The position numbers were made by a program, and so were the translations under genes. Below, piece after piece: positions 21,921 through 32,082 of a stretch of DNA of 50,294 nucleotides. The notes beneath the pieces were generated by a model. That model made no database searches. It was not told where the DNA came from and saw only the letters and a list, made by a program, of their open reading frames with translations. Within the stretch, counting starts at the first letter, position 1. Each line of letters starts with the position of its first letter. The stretch is from Branchiostoma floridae. Lineage: Eukaryota; Chordata; Leptocardii; Amphioxiformes; Branchiostomatidae. The stretch is from positions 13,279,692 through 13,329,985 of the forward strand of contig NC_049980.1 of NCBI RefSeq assembly GCF_000003815.2, read 5' to 3'.

Positions 21921-24900
21921 CTGAAAAAAATTCATCTTGTGTTAGTGTGCTTGAAATCTGTCGGACCATTGTTTTTGTAGAAACTTTTGCATTAAAAATG
22001 GCATTTTCCACAACATTTGAATGTGCTGCATAGTTTTCCATCAGATGCATACCTTTTCACATAGAAATAGAAATAGATGGAGACACGGGTCATCACAAGC
22101 TACATGATTGAGGGTATTTAAGATTTGTATTTGAAATGAGCTGGCCCAAACCTATGCAGCCCCTGCTGTTGTGAAGTGGGTAACCTTGTGTATTCCCCTA
22201 TCTTAATTTGTGGGCCATGCTTAAATGACATAGATGAACTCATTAGGCCCCGTTCATACTCACAGCAGCAATCACTGAGTCATATCGCTGGTTGATGTTT
22301 GCTATCTTGTGTTCCACGGAACGTGCCCCTTCCCCGGGACTCAACTCCATCACTTTGGCTCCAGCCTCGTTCATGTTCGCCACCAGGTGCTTGTGTCCAT
22401 CAACCTGCTTCTTGTATTCCTGAAAATAAAGCAAAACATCATCATGATCTGGATTTTTATATTTCTTTTTTTTTTTACAAAGTTTTTAAAATACTTTGTT
22501 TGGTTATAAACATAACATTACCTGAAAAGGCATTAAGAAAATTGATATTTACGTTTTCATTTTACATTTTCCTCTTCTTTTATAAAAGACTTCCCCATCT
22601 TTATCTCCCTCCTACTATTCTTTTCTTGCTCTATTTTCCATGTCAAGTCATCTTACCCTGAATATCTCCAGCTCTTGTTCAGAACCAGCAGCAACCTCAG
22701 CTGTACCCATATCAGCCTCAACCTTGTCCAGCCAATCAGACAGCTTCTCAGTGGCATCTTTAAACTTCCTGGCCAGTGGGAGAGCTTGCTGCAATCTCTG
22801 CTGCCTGCCATTGGCCGTGGAGGAGATGTTGGCATATCGGTCCTCCAGGATGTCAAGTCTCTCTTGAATGACATGGACATCATCTCCTGTGGTGAAATTT
22901 GTTAAAAACATTTCGTTAAGACTTTTTTTTACTTTACATATCATCATATCCAATGACATGATCAGTTTCACGAGTCACTAAGACACATGTATTGACTGCA
23001 TTCTGTTGACCAATCAGAGCAATTCATTTTGGAACATACCATCTGACAGGGGTGTCAGTACTAACCTGTAGCTTGTGTCAGGAGAGATTTCCCAGTTTCT
23101 ACTGCGTCTTCTACAGCTGCCCTATGGTCAGTAATGTCTTTGGTGATGACCTAAGGAAAGGAAACAAAAAAAGCCAATCTATCACAAGATGCTTTCTTTA
23201 GCCTGCTCTAGTTGGTCTCCACGACAACAGACTTTTTCCTGAATGTCCTTGAAACGGTCCCTGACAGAATCCATCTGACCCTTCACTGACACCTGTTCAT
23301 CATCACTACAAAGCTCCATCTATGATTGGCCAGCTTTGGTCACCTGACTGACTGCTGCCTCCTGATTGGCCACTTCATCAGCCAATGCCTGAAGAGTTTG
23401 TGGTTAGACAATCTTAAAAGGAGAGAATATTTTCAAGTTCAATCCACTATGGTTAAAACATAAAGCTAGGTTGTACTTTTGGGCGATGACATTGCTTTGG
23501 CACAATATGGTCAATACAAGCAATGCCAATTCAAACTGGAGTCTACTCAAAATATTTAAAATCCAAGGTTTTGCTGTTTTTCATGTCAAGTCATCTTACC
23601 CTGAATCTCTCCAGCTCTTGTTCAGAACCAGCAGCAACCTCAGCTGTACCCATATCAGCCTCAACCTTGTCCAGCCAATCAGACAGCTTCTCAGTGGCAT
23701 CTTTAAACTTCCTGGCCAGTGGGAGAGCTTGCTGCAATCTCTGCTGCCTGCCATTGGCCGTGGAGGAGATGTTGGCGTATCGGTCCTCCAGGATGTCAAG
23801 TCTCTCTTGAATGACATGGACATCATCTCCTGTGGTGAAATTTGTTTAAAACATTTCGTTAAGACTTTTTTTTACTTTACATATTATTATTATATCCAAT
23901 GACATGATCAGTTTCATGAGTCACTAAGACACATGTATAGGGCTTATTCACATGACGTCAGCATGACGTCACACCCCTCGCGCTGCCATTTTGGTATACC
24001 ACTTTGTGCAGCTGCAGCGCGGCGCGAGCGGAGAACAACAAAGTTGAGACAAGCTTTCCAAAATGGCAGAGAAAATTCAGTTGTCGGATTACGCGAGGTG
24101 CCTGCAGCCCCATGTACTCCTGTGTTACAAGAAGATTTCTGCTGTTGGAATCGATCCATTTCTGATTCCAGAGGACCAGTTAGACGCTGATAGTTTACCA
24201 GCCGTGGAATCGATCGACCTTGTCTCGTACCTGGATTTGGACACAAGTTTCTACACACCAGGCCGACAACTATGTCATGTCCGGGTTTGTGGAAAGTCTG
24301 AAGGCAAAGGTTCTTGCTGGGAAACACGTTGTCCTCGGAAAAGTGAAACACTCTCAGAATGGATCGACCCCAGCGCCCATGTGTGGATCATCGCAACTCC
24401 CGGCGGGACCATCCTCAGCGTACACTGCCGTGACTGTTTGGCTGGACTTGGTGAGTGCTGTTCACATGTTGCAAGCATCCTCTTTTACTTAGAAATATAT
24501 CTCCGACATCCCTCCGACGGACTTACCGAATGCATGGCTTCCACGCACAACTCCGTTTCCATGCACAAATCCAATGGCGGAAATGAGAAACATCGACTGC
24601 AGCTCAGCAAAAAAACTCAAGATAACATGTCCACAACTACAAACCAACGGAAATGACGAGTCTACAACCAACACATGTACACCAAGTGCTACTGAAATGG
24701 CTGGATTATTTGAGAAGCTTGACACTACGAAGTTCAAGTCTCCCTTGTTGAGTTTTGAGGACCAGCATTTTGAAGCATTTCTCCCAACCAGCCACAACGT
24801 AGCAACCATTTCTGAGCTTGCAGATCAGAAATATTTGGACATGAGCTATGACGATCTTCTGGAGGAATGCTCCAAAGTTGAAGTGCAGCTATCGGACAGC

Positions 24901-27900
24901 GAGAGAAAACTGATCGAGGAGGACACCAGAGACCAGGCACGGGGAAGTTCTTTCTTCAAGCACAGGGCTGGGAGAATCGGGGCCTCGATCAGTAAACAGG
25001 CCAGTGCCACCAACCCCGCCGTGCCCTCAAAGTCACTGATAAAAACAATTTGTTATCCGAAGATTTTCTCTTTCACCACAGCAGCGACAGAACATGGGTG
25101 CAAGCATGAGAAGCAAGCAATTGCTGAATACAGAAAAATGATGGAGACCAAACACAAGAATTTCAAAGTTGAGCAATGTGGGATGTTTGTCCACCTTGAG
25201 CACCAGTTCCTACATGCCACTCCAGATTTCATTTGTAGCTGTGACTGCTGTGGCCAGGGCTGTGGTGAGGTGAAGTGCCCACATTGTCTAAAGGATTCCA
25301 GCAGCCACCCTCCCACATCCTGGTACTAGAGAAGGATGAAGTTGAGAAGGCACTATGGGATGTATGACTGTCTTAACAGGTGAGAAAGTTTCCTCATCTT
25401 TACACGTATTATCCCAAGTTGTCCTAGAGATGGTGTTGTTATTAAAATCTGTTGTTATTTTTCATTATTAACCTTGTTCTTCCCCTGTGTTACAGTACAA
25501 GTCTCCAGTCCAAACGAGCAGCCCCCCTCCCACATCCTGGTACTAGAGAAGGATGAAGTTGATAAGGCACTATGGGATGTATGACTGTCTCAGCACAAAG
25601 ACAAATAGAGTTGCATTACTGTTAATGGTAAGGCCAGCATCAGGAAATTAAAGAAGTGAATGAGAAAGTACTTTAATATTGAACATTCATTTATTCTTAT
25701 CAAAGGATGTAACACTTTTGCAACACATCTTCATAAACCTTTGAATAGAAAAAAGACAGTTCAGTTATTTTTTCTTATTACATAATTGCTATTATCATAG
25801 CCTGAATCTGTTTTGAAATTCTTAGAATGCGATAGCCTAGACATCTTCATCTCACTGTAACTCAATGCTGCAACATTTCTCCACTGTCGAACAGTCAACA
25901 ATGTAAGTCTTAGCAAAAGAATAGAACATTGATGTGAAATATCTTAATAAATTTATGAATTGAACACAGATCATCTATTTATTACCCCCTACCTACATGT
26001 ATCACCGGTGAGCAAACGAGGCTCTGTAAATGTGATGGAGGATCCATGTTGAATGTGTGCATGATTGGACAGCACACACGTAAATCTACCTGTGTCCACA
26101 TACCATGTAAAGGCTAGAGTTAATCGTGGACATTAAGGTCAGAGTAATACTGTCCTAACACACCTGTGTCCATTTATGTGAAGGGTACAACTGAAGGACA
26201 CAGGTTTGTTAGGGCAGAACACACTCTGACAATTCTAACCACCATTGGCTCCGTTGATCCAGCACTAAGGCTCACATAATGGATCTCCAGTGTTCCCTGC
26301 AGCATTGTGTATTTCTGCTTCAATTATCCGATCACACGTTCGACATGGATCCTCACATTTGCAATGCCTCGTGTTTGCTCAATGTCAGCAGGATCGAGTT
26401 GTTTGCTACCACGAGTGAATGTAGGAATGGCCAGCTTCACTTGTGTAGAGCAAGGCTCTCTTCAATTGTGAAACCACGATCAGCCATGACTAAGTCACCA
26501 GGTTTCAGCTTGTCCAACAGACCACAGTTTGCAGTAAGGGTCTCATACCGGACTTTTGTCCGCTCCTTTACAACAGTGCTTAATTATGCAACTTTAATGG
26601 GCGAAAATCCAATAAAGAAACAGTTCGGCGGGAGACGTTTTAATTTCTATTGAAAGATCACATATCCAGTAATCAATAAAAAAATTGTTTTCCAAATCTG
26701 ACCGATGGATCGATTTTTATAACATCTATAACTGCACATAAATACTATCCAGAAAGTGGGGCTTTCCTTCAGTGACCCGCTGACCACATTACTCAGGACA
26801 AACAAACGTACACGTCCGAGAATCGCCCGAATGCCGAAACTTTTCCACCCGATCCTGTCAGAAGTACACATCCTTTCATCTCAAATCCTTCGATAGGACA
26901 TGGGGGCGATAAAAGGCAATTTATCATCCACATAAACACACCATTTGGGGCCCCATTTATATCTTGGAAGGATCTACGTTTGAGTGCCCACCCGCGGAGT
27001 AATACCGGAACGAGACCTAAGGTGCTTGTCTGATGTGCGCCCACCCCATGCCCTAGACACAAATCAGATGGATCCTTGTGGTGTGATGCCTACCAGTACT
27101 TTAACTGTGTTGTGGTTCTTGTAGTTACTGAAGGTCTGGCCTCTTGCGAGCAGATTAGAAGGCCTTTCAATGAAAACTTCAAAACAGTCAATGATGATAG
27201 TGACTTTACTCCCAAATGAGTCCCGAAAACTTGATGGCATGGTACGGATGATTGCCTCTCGTTCAGACCACTTGATAAGAGGTGTCAGACGTATGTCCAT
27301 CACAATCATCCATGACCAGAAAACCCTTGACACAGTAGGCTGACTGATATTGAATCGATACGCCAGATCTTGTTGAGGCACATTGAGCCTGAGTTTCATC
27401 AAGACCATCACAAACTCCTGAAATGGCGTCAAGGCTTTGGTTTTCCTGGATACATGTGGTGCAACAAAATCAAAAATTATCTTCCATGTGCCAAAGGCTG
27501 GCAAACCAGTGTAAAATCTCACCCTGTCATCACTGTCGCGACAGTGAAGTAGTTCTCAGTGAAATCCTGCACAGCCTTTGTTTCCCTGAACAGGTACTGT
27601 AAATGCATTTAAGTTCGCGGGGATTTAATTTCGCGGTAGCGGGAAAAAGGACTTTTCGCGGTGGATTTAAGTTCGCGGTAACACCGTAAACTACAGTCTA
27701 ATACCATAATAGAAAAATGTTCGCGGTGGATTTAAGTTCGCGGTGAAGTGGTCAACGCGAAAACCGCGAACATTAATCCACCGCGAACATTTCTGCATTT
27801 ATAGTAACTCCCTGAACTCTGTTATCTGACAGTGTGTACATTTCTCTGAACTGGAGGGATTCTGTGTTTCCATCTCGGGAGCTGCTAAAACCTCTGCAGG

Positions 27901-30900
27901 TACTATCACGGGTTCGATGGGACAGTTTTCAGGTTGATCTTGTACAACTGAATCCTCGGGAGCAGTCGCAAACTCATTGGGAACAATCACAGGCTCGTTG
28001 GGACAGTTTTCAGCCTGACCTTGTTCAAAATCCTTACTACACAAGGAACAAAAAAAAAATTCACCTTTTCACGTTTTTCTGTGCTGCAGCCGTCCTACGT
28101 CCTGTCCTACTCCCACAGCCAACAATTAAACACAGTACCATGATGACCAAGCAGGCAGTTTTGTGCAGAAACTGTGGACGGTTTGAGGAAAGCTGCATAT
28201 GACAATGCGCGCGCGACTTCAGTGGTACACCAAAATGGCGGCCAACGCGCATCGCTTAGGGTCACAATTGGTTGCTAGTAATGGGGGTCACGTGACTAAA
28301 TAAGCCCAATTGACTGCATTCTGACCAATCAGAGCAATTCATTTTGGAACATACCATCTGACAGGGATGTCAGTACTAACCTGTAGTTTGTGCCAGGAGA
28401 GATTTCCCAGTTTCTACTGCATCTTCTACAGCTTCCCTATGGTCAGCAATGTCTCTGGTGATGGCCTAAGAAAAGGAAACACAGCCAATCTATAATAAGA
28501 TGCTTTCTTTAGCCTGCTCAAGCTGGTCTCCACGACGACGGACTTTTTCCTGAATGTCCTTGAAATGGTCCCTGACAGCGTCCATCTGACCCTTCACTGA
28601 CACCTGTTCATCATCACTACAAAGCTCCATCTATGATTGGCCAGCTTTAGTCACCTGACCGACTGCTGCCCTCTGATTGGCCACTTCATCAGCCAATACC
28701 TGGATAGTTTGTGGTTAGAGAATCTCGAAAGGAGAGAATTTTCTTCAAGTTCAATCCAATATGGTTAAAACATAAAGCTAGGCTTCACAATGTGAGTTTC
28801 TTTTATCACATTCAACCACAGCCAATTTTATTACTGACATTTTGGCTTTTTCCCCCTGCCTTCATTTCATTACCATCCTCTCTATACATATGTACCTACA
28901 TTTCCATACTGCACTTCAATTTCAGTTGACACAAGTGTGGACCAACCATCTGCACTGTGCAGCTTCAGAGTAAAAGGCAAGAGTTAAAACAGTGAGCCAG
29001 GACACTAACCTGATGCTCTGTTGTGTCTGCCTCCATCTTGGCAGGGTCTGTGGTGATTGGCTGCTGAGATGACAGTTTCCTCTCTGTGGCCTCAACCCAC
29101 TCCACCAGGGGGTCAAATGCATCCTTGAAATCCTTGGCAGCCTCCAAGATGTCTTCAAGTTTCTGTTTTCTGTGGCAGAAGATTCAAATATAGAGAGTTA
29201 CTATATTATATAGGTCCTGGTCATTAGTGTTCTGCTCACAAATAGTTGAATGAGAGCTGACAAAATGATTACAGTACATTTGGAAGAACGATAATCAGGC
29301 AGGGTTCTAAAGGAACTACAGTACCTGACACATGAATATTTGGAAAAAAATCACATATCATACATATTCCAAAGTACATAACACTGGCAGCCTTCCTATA
29401 TTATTCACCAATATCAAAATCTTCTGTGCTTGAAAATTTCTGATTTGAAACCTTGGATACAGGGCTGTCTCAGTCTTGAAACTTTTTTCCGCCCCACTTA
29501 TTGTTTGGAGCCAATGTTGTAATTTTCCTCATTAAACATGTCATTTGAAGCTTATGGGAATAGAATTTCAACACTTTCATGTCATAAAGTTAAGATTTTT
29601 GAGACATTGGAGAATGGAGTAACATTTTTGCCATCAAAACAGGCAAATTTCTGTCCCGGGACGGGGGGACGGGTCCTTGAGACAGCCCTGCTTCATGGAT
29701 TCAATTCAAATTAGTGATTCCCACTGTTACCTGTCTGTAGTGTTGATGGTGAGAGCGTCCCAGCGCTGGAACAGGTCCGTTAGCTGCTGCTGAATGTTCC
29801 TGCGGTCCCCAGGGTCTGCGATACTGGACAGCTGCTTTGCCTCCTGCTTCAGGGAGTCGACCGTCGGCTTCTTGTCATCCACTAGCCTCTTAAGCAGCTG
29901 TGAGATGAGAATACTAAGTTATTACATTCCTAATTCTTACATTTGCCATATTTTCTTGAATAAAGTATGCACCAATAATTAAAGTATACAACCCATTTGG
30001 GGCAAGTCTCATACAGACCCGTGGGACTGAAAGGTAAAAAGGAACCCATCCCTTCGCCAAGTAAGGCCACAGCAAGTAAATTTTATGGATGACATCAGCG
30101 CGCGCATTAATTTTCGCTTGATTTCAGAAAAAAAAACAAGAATTTTTTTCTTCTGCAGTGATGGTCAACATGACGTTAAAGTACCAAAATGAGCAAATAT
30201 ATTGTGTTGTAGCCTAATTGTACTTGTAGAAGTGACACTTGCGAGGTACCCAGGACTACATTGTAGAAATGAAACTTATTGGGTAGTTGTAAAAGTGACA
30301 CCAATATGGAAGCTATGAGTGTGGTTACCAACTTTGTTGGTGATGCCAGTCTACAACAAACACTACAGTCACTTTTACCACACCGGTACATGTCTTGAAT
30401 ACGGGAATGAATGCCTTGTTGGCTCTGATACCATGTTTTGTCCTTTAATTCTTGTTAAAACAATCATCACAACTTTATTGCGCCTATTTTTGAAAATGTA
30501 GCCATCTTGTTTTTTTTTCACCCATCTTGTTTTTTTTCGCCCTATCGCATTATTTTTGCAGTCTGCAGAGGATGTCAGCCATAATATTTACTTGCTGTAG
30601 CCTAATCTAATTTATTCAAAACTTTAAGGTCTCATTAATGCATTGCTGAAGAGCACCTACCCCAAACAACTGACAGTATATGAACGTGTTGTAGTAGTTT
30701 AAAATTACGCACCCCAACTTTGGCAACAACTTGTATCACCTTTTCAATTTTAAAAAGTTTAAAAGTACATACTTTATTCCAGAAAGTATGGTAATTCTTT
30801 TCCCAAACTTTTAATTTTAATACCAATTCCACATAATTGATCCACCCACATGAAGAGGCTAGGGATTTATTTCTGAATCACAAAACTTAAATTTGATACT

Positions 30901-31310
30901 GTTGTTTCATATGTCAACTTTACACTTTTCAAAGAAACTGTTGAATTGGTTATCTGTATGACTTGTACATCACTTCAAGGAATGGTTAAAAAGCACTCAA
31001 AATATAACTCATAGTCATAACCAGGAAAACTAATCAAAGAAAATGCCCTATCTTGCAGTGGTTGAGAACACTTGATCTTTATGAATAATATTTTAGCAGC
31101 AGGCCATGGTACGTGTTGTCTTCCAGTGAGTGCTAGCTGACTTTGGTAACTGACTAAACAGAACTTTATAATCACCTTCTGCTCCTGAAGTTGTGCCTCA
31201 ATGATCTTCAACTGAGAAGATGGTGGTCTCTGCAGCTGGTTGGCCACAAGTTCTTCTGTGTCAGACAGCCACTCAGATAAGGTCTCCACCTTAGCCTCCC
31301 ACTCAGACAC
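21843..31310 (-). CDS. Spectraplakin-like spectrin-repeat exons (MACF1/dystonin/Shot family), partial
   Basis: Exons in transcript order: 31310-31176, 29897-29731, 29169-29010, 28465-28381, 23829-23600, 23150-23066, 22886-22657, 22419-22264, 21920-21843. Splice phases join without conflict. The translated order follows the C-terminal rod of MACF1/dystonin as remembered: [61 protein letters not shown] and [12 protein letters not shown] align with successive stretches there. Spectraplakins crosslink actin and microtubules. Here the actin-binding head and the EF-hand/GAS2 tail are not seen, and BRD8 begins downstream, so this is a partial locus, a truncated paralogue, or one broken by the gap at 17767. 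Confidence 0.85.
22264..22419 (-). CDS. Spectrin-repeat exon G
   Basis: The 156-nt phase-0 exon encodes [20 protein letters not shown] and ends [12 protein letters not shown] before GTGAGT. It corresponds to the KELKKEVMEHRLVLDTVNE region of MACF1/DST. Confidence 0.88.
22657..22886 (-). CDS. Spectrin-repeat exon F, copy 1
   Basis: The 230-nt exon is nearly identical to 23600-23829 and ends ELEIFR before [15 protein letters not shown] is a typical helix-A tryptophan segment. Confidence 0.9.
23066..23150 (-). CDS. Spectrin-repeat exon E, copy 1
   Basis: The 85-nt exon encodes [20 protein letters not shown] then KSLLTQAT. It is paralogous to 28381-28465. It receives exon F copy 2 in phase 0 and passes phase 1 to exon F copy 1. 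Confidence 0.85.
23176..23398 (-). pseudogene. Dead spectrin-repeat pseudo-exon D, copy 1
   Basis: It reads [16 protein letters not shown], the same TAG (23332-23330), then [19 protein letters not shown]. The identical stop in both copies means it was already dead before the tandem duplication. Confidence 0.7.
23600..23829 (-). CDS. Spectrin-repeat exon F, copy 2
   Basis: The 230-nt exon encodes [31 protein letters not shown] and [13 protein letters not shown], ending ELERFR. It differs from copy 1 by only a few bases. The donor is GTAAGA. Together with exon E copy 2 it makes 315 nt. Confidence 0.88.
24063..25329 (+). pseudogene. SWIM zinc finger plus YqaJ-type nuclease gene, decayed
   Basis: ATG at 24063 opens [14 protein letters not shown]. 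At least three frame changes follow (about 24255, 24365, 24490). [20 protein letters not shown] precedes a SWIM-like CRDC...[10 protein letters not shown]. The YqaJ/lambda-exonuclease-like core has [39 protein letters not shown] and GEVKCP, covering the usual Q, E, D and EVK positions. The family cuts or resects DNA ends; in transposons its role is unclear. It is truncated at 25329. Confidence 0.85.
25293..25590 (+). repeat. Local direct repeat of about 70 bp in the transposon
   Basis: CACATCCTGGTACTAGAGAA and the following 50 bases, ending ATGTATGACTGTCT, occur at 25313-25371 and again near 25531-25589, about 218 bp apart with few differences. It lies just after the YqaJ core. Confidence 0.75.
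26230..28141 (-). pseudogene. THAP/DDE transposase of the IS4EU/ISL2EU-like element, decayed
   Basis: ATG at 28141 starts [16 protein letters not shown], the CxxxxC start of a THAP finger, with a donor after NVKR. A linker with two ENCP-EPVIVP repeats follows, then a MITE (27594-27805). The DDE core reads [32 protein letters not shown] (first D), [18 protein letters not shown], then about 420 bp of foreign sequence, then [12 protein letters not shown] (second D) and [12 protein letters not shown] (E). Stops and insertions rule out activity. Confidence 0.85.
27594..27805. mobile_element. Foldback MITE with TTCGCGGTGG repeats
   Basis: The inverted ends are ACTGTAAATGCA..AAGTTCGCGG and CCGCGAAC..TGCATTTATAGT. 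The unit TTCGCGGTGGATTTAAGTTC recurs inside. It is nested between the linker and DDE parts of the transposase. Confidence 0.75.
28381..28465 (-). CDS. Spectrin-repeat exon E, copy 2
   Basis: The 85-nt exon encodes [20 protein letters not shown] then KSLLAQTT, helix B of a spectrin repeat. Its partner exon F copy 2 is 4.5 kb away because a transposon occupies the intron. Confidence 0.85.
28497..28699 (-). pseudogene. Dead spectrin-repeat pseudo-exon D, copy 2
   Basis: After a CAG acceptor the frame reads [16 protein letters not shown], then TAG (28633-28631), then [19 protein letters not shown] and DQLEQAK. It resembles exons E+F fused without an intron, lacks a donor, and has the stop. Splicing C to E skips it in phase. 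Confidence 0.7.
29010..29169 (-). CDS. Spectrin-repeat exon C
   Basis: The 160-nt exon encodes [18 protein letters not shown] then [12 protein letters not shown] and ends TTEHQ in phase 0. It matches the RQKQLEDILVLAKQF segment of dystonin/MACF1. Confidence 0.88.
29460..29690. mobile_element. MITE with CAGGGCTGTCTC ends, 231 bp
   Basis: The ends CAGGGCTGTCTCAG and TTGAGACAGCCCTG are inverted. It includes GGGACGGGGGGACGGG near the right end. No clean target duplication was seen. Left-end fragments occur at about 13799 and 46404. It lies in the intron between spectrin exons B and C. Confidence 0.7.
29731..29897 (-). CDS. Spectrin-repeat exon B
   Basis: The 167-nt exon begins [19 protein letters not shown] and contains [14 protein letters not shown]. 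It is very close to the MACF1/DST stretch LLQRLLDDRKPTVDML. It ends two bases into an arginine codon. Confidence 0.9.
30064..30608. repeat. TIR-like repeat, about 545 bp
   Basis: The inverted ends are GGCCACAGCAAGTAAATTTTA and TATTTACTTGCTGTAGCC, with GATG(A/T)CA adjacent. The interior repeats AAGTGACACT-type motifs. A related half-copy in opposite orientation is at 48730-49015. Confidence 0.6.
31176..31310 (-). CDS. Spectrin-repeat exon A
   Basis: The 135-nt phase-0 exon encodes [20 protein letters not shown] and ends in [17 protein letters not shown]. The WL pair and the AQLQEQK end are typical of spectraplakin repeats. The acceptor is TTCCAAG and the donor GTGATT. Confidence 0.85.
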
Positions 31311-31449
31311 CTTGGAAGAAATGGATGGGTCAGCAACTTGAAATCATTATTACTTAATATTTCAATCATTTTTAGGTTTTATACATTGAAGTATTAATCA
31401 TGAAAATATTCATGTTTGCACCTTAAGCATTGAACACGTAGGGCTAGCT

Positions 31450-31835
31450 TAAACTTAAAGTTCCTGCCGCCCGCTTCACGACGAAATGGATACTACTGTA
31501 ACAAACTTATACACCCATTCTAAACTGTGCATGGAGCGTGAATCGTCTACTACAATTGCTCTTGTACGCTTAGTCCAAACATGGTTGACTACCCTGGACT
31601 TTAACCAGCCAACCTTAATCAGCGCCTTTTTTGCCGACATGAGCAAAGCGTTTGATCGTGTCAATCACGCCCTGCTACTTCAGAGTGTGGTTAACCTCTA
31701 GCTTAGCTCGAGAATGACGTCATGCATGGATCCACAACTACCTAATGGACAGGAAACAGAGAGTTGTTGCGAATGGAGACCGGAGCTCCTGGCAGACACT
31801 GACTTCCAGTATTTCATCTGCTTTGTGTTGATATA
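31450..31835 (+). pseudogene. CR1/L2-type reverse transcriptase fragment
   Basis: ESSTTIALVRLVQTWL then FFADMSKAFDRVNHALL covers RT motif A (the catalytic D in FADMSKAFD). After a frameshift, WIHNYLMDRKQRVVANGD follows. Both ends are truncated. It is a different family from LINE copies 1-3. Confidence 0.8.
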
Positions 31836-31839
31836 AAGT

Positions 31840-32082
31840 TAATAAACTATATGCAGGCAAAAAAGAAATGTTTGTTTCTGCAGGAAACATTACTTATAAG
31901 TAATATGATAATAAAAGTTAATGTATGTAACTATGTATGTATGTATGTATGTATTGTACCTAATTTTTTTCGAAATTAGTGAATTTTAGGTGGTGCAGGT
32001 TGAAATTCAGTGGTGCAACCTAGTTTTTGCCCCAGGTTGCACAGTGTGCAACCTGACTCAGAAAAGTATTTTGCACACTAAC
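31840..32082. repeat. Partial copy related to the GATAT MITE
   Basis: The right part (GGTTGCACAGTGTGCAACC then AGTATTTTGCACAC) is close to 14490-14582. The left end is not clear. It includes a short (GTAT)n microsatellite at about 31927-31955. Confidence 0.5.

Larger units (their letters stand above)
23939..28308. mobile_element. IS4EU/ISL2EU-like DNA transposon, 4370 bp
   Basis: The ends AGGGCTTATT and AATAAGCCCA are inverted except the outermost base, and both ends share an inner inverted GCCATTTTGGT-TACCACT motif. AT flanks it (23937-23938, 28309-28310), and the paralogous intron at about 22989 shows the empty site with a single AT. It carries SWIM/YqaJ remnants on plus and THAP/DDE remnants on minus, a pairing I associate with IS4EU/ISL2EU (from memory). 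Confidence 0.85.
22637..28785. repeat. Tandem duplication, period 943 bp, interrupted by a transposon
   Basis: Copy 1 is 22637-23472. Copy 2 is 23577-23938 continued at 28309-28785. Exon F ends differ by 943 bp, and exon E ends also differ by 943 bp once the 4372 inserted bases are removed. Sequence diverges outside these limits. Confidence 0.9.

Noticed and set aside
23330-23332. Stop-codon readthrough in exon D
   Set aside because: D lacks a donor, and skipping it keeps phase, so a pseudo-exon is simpler than recoding.
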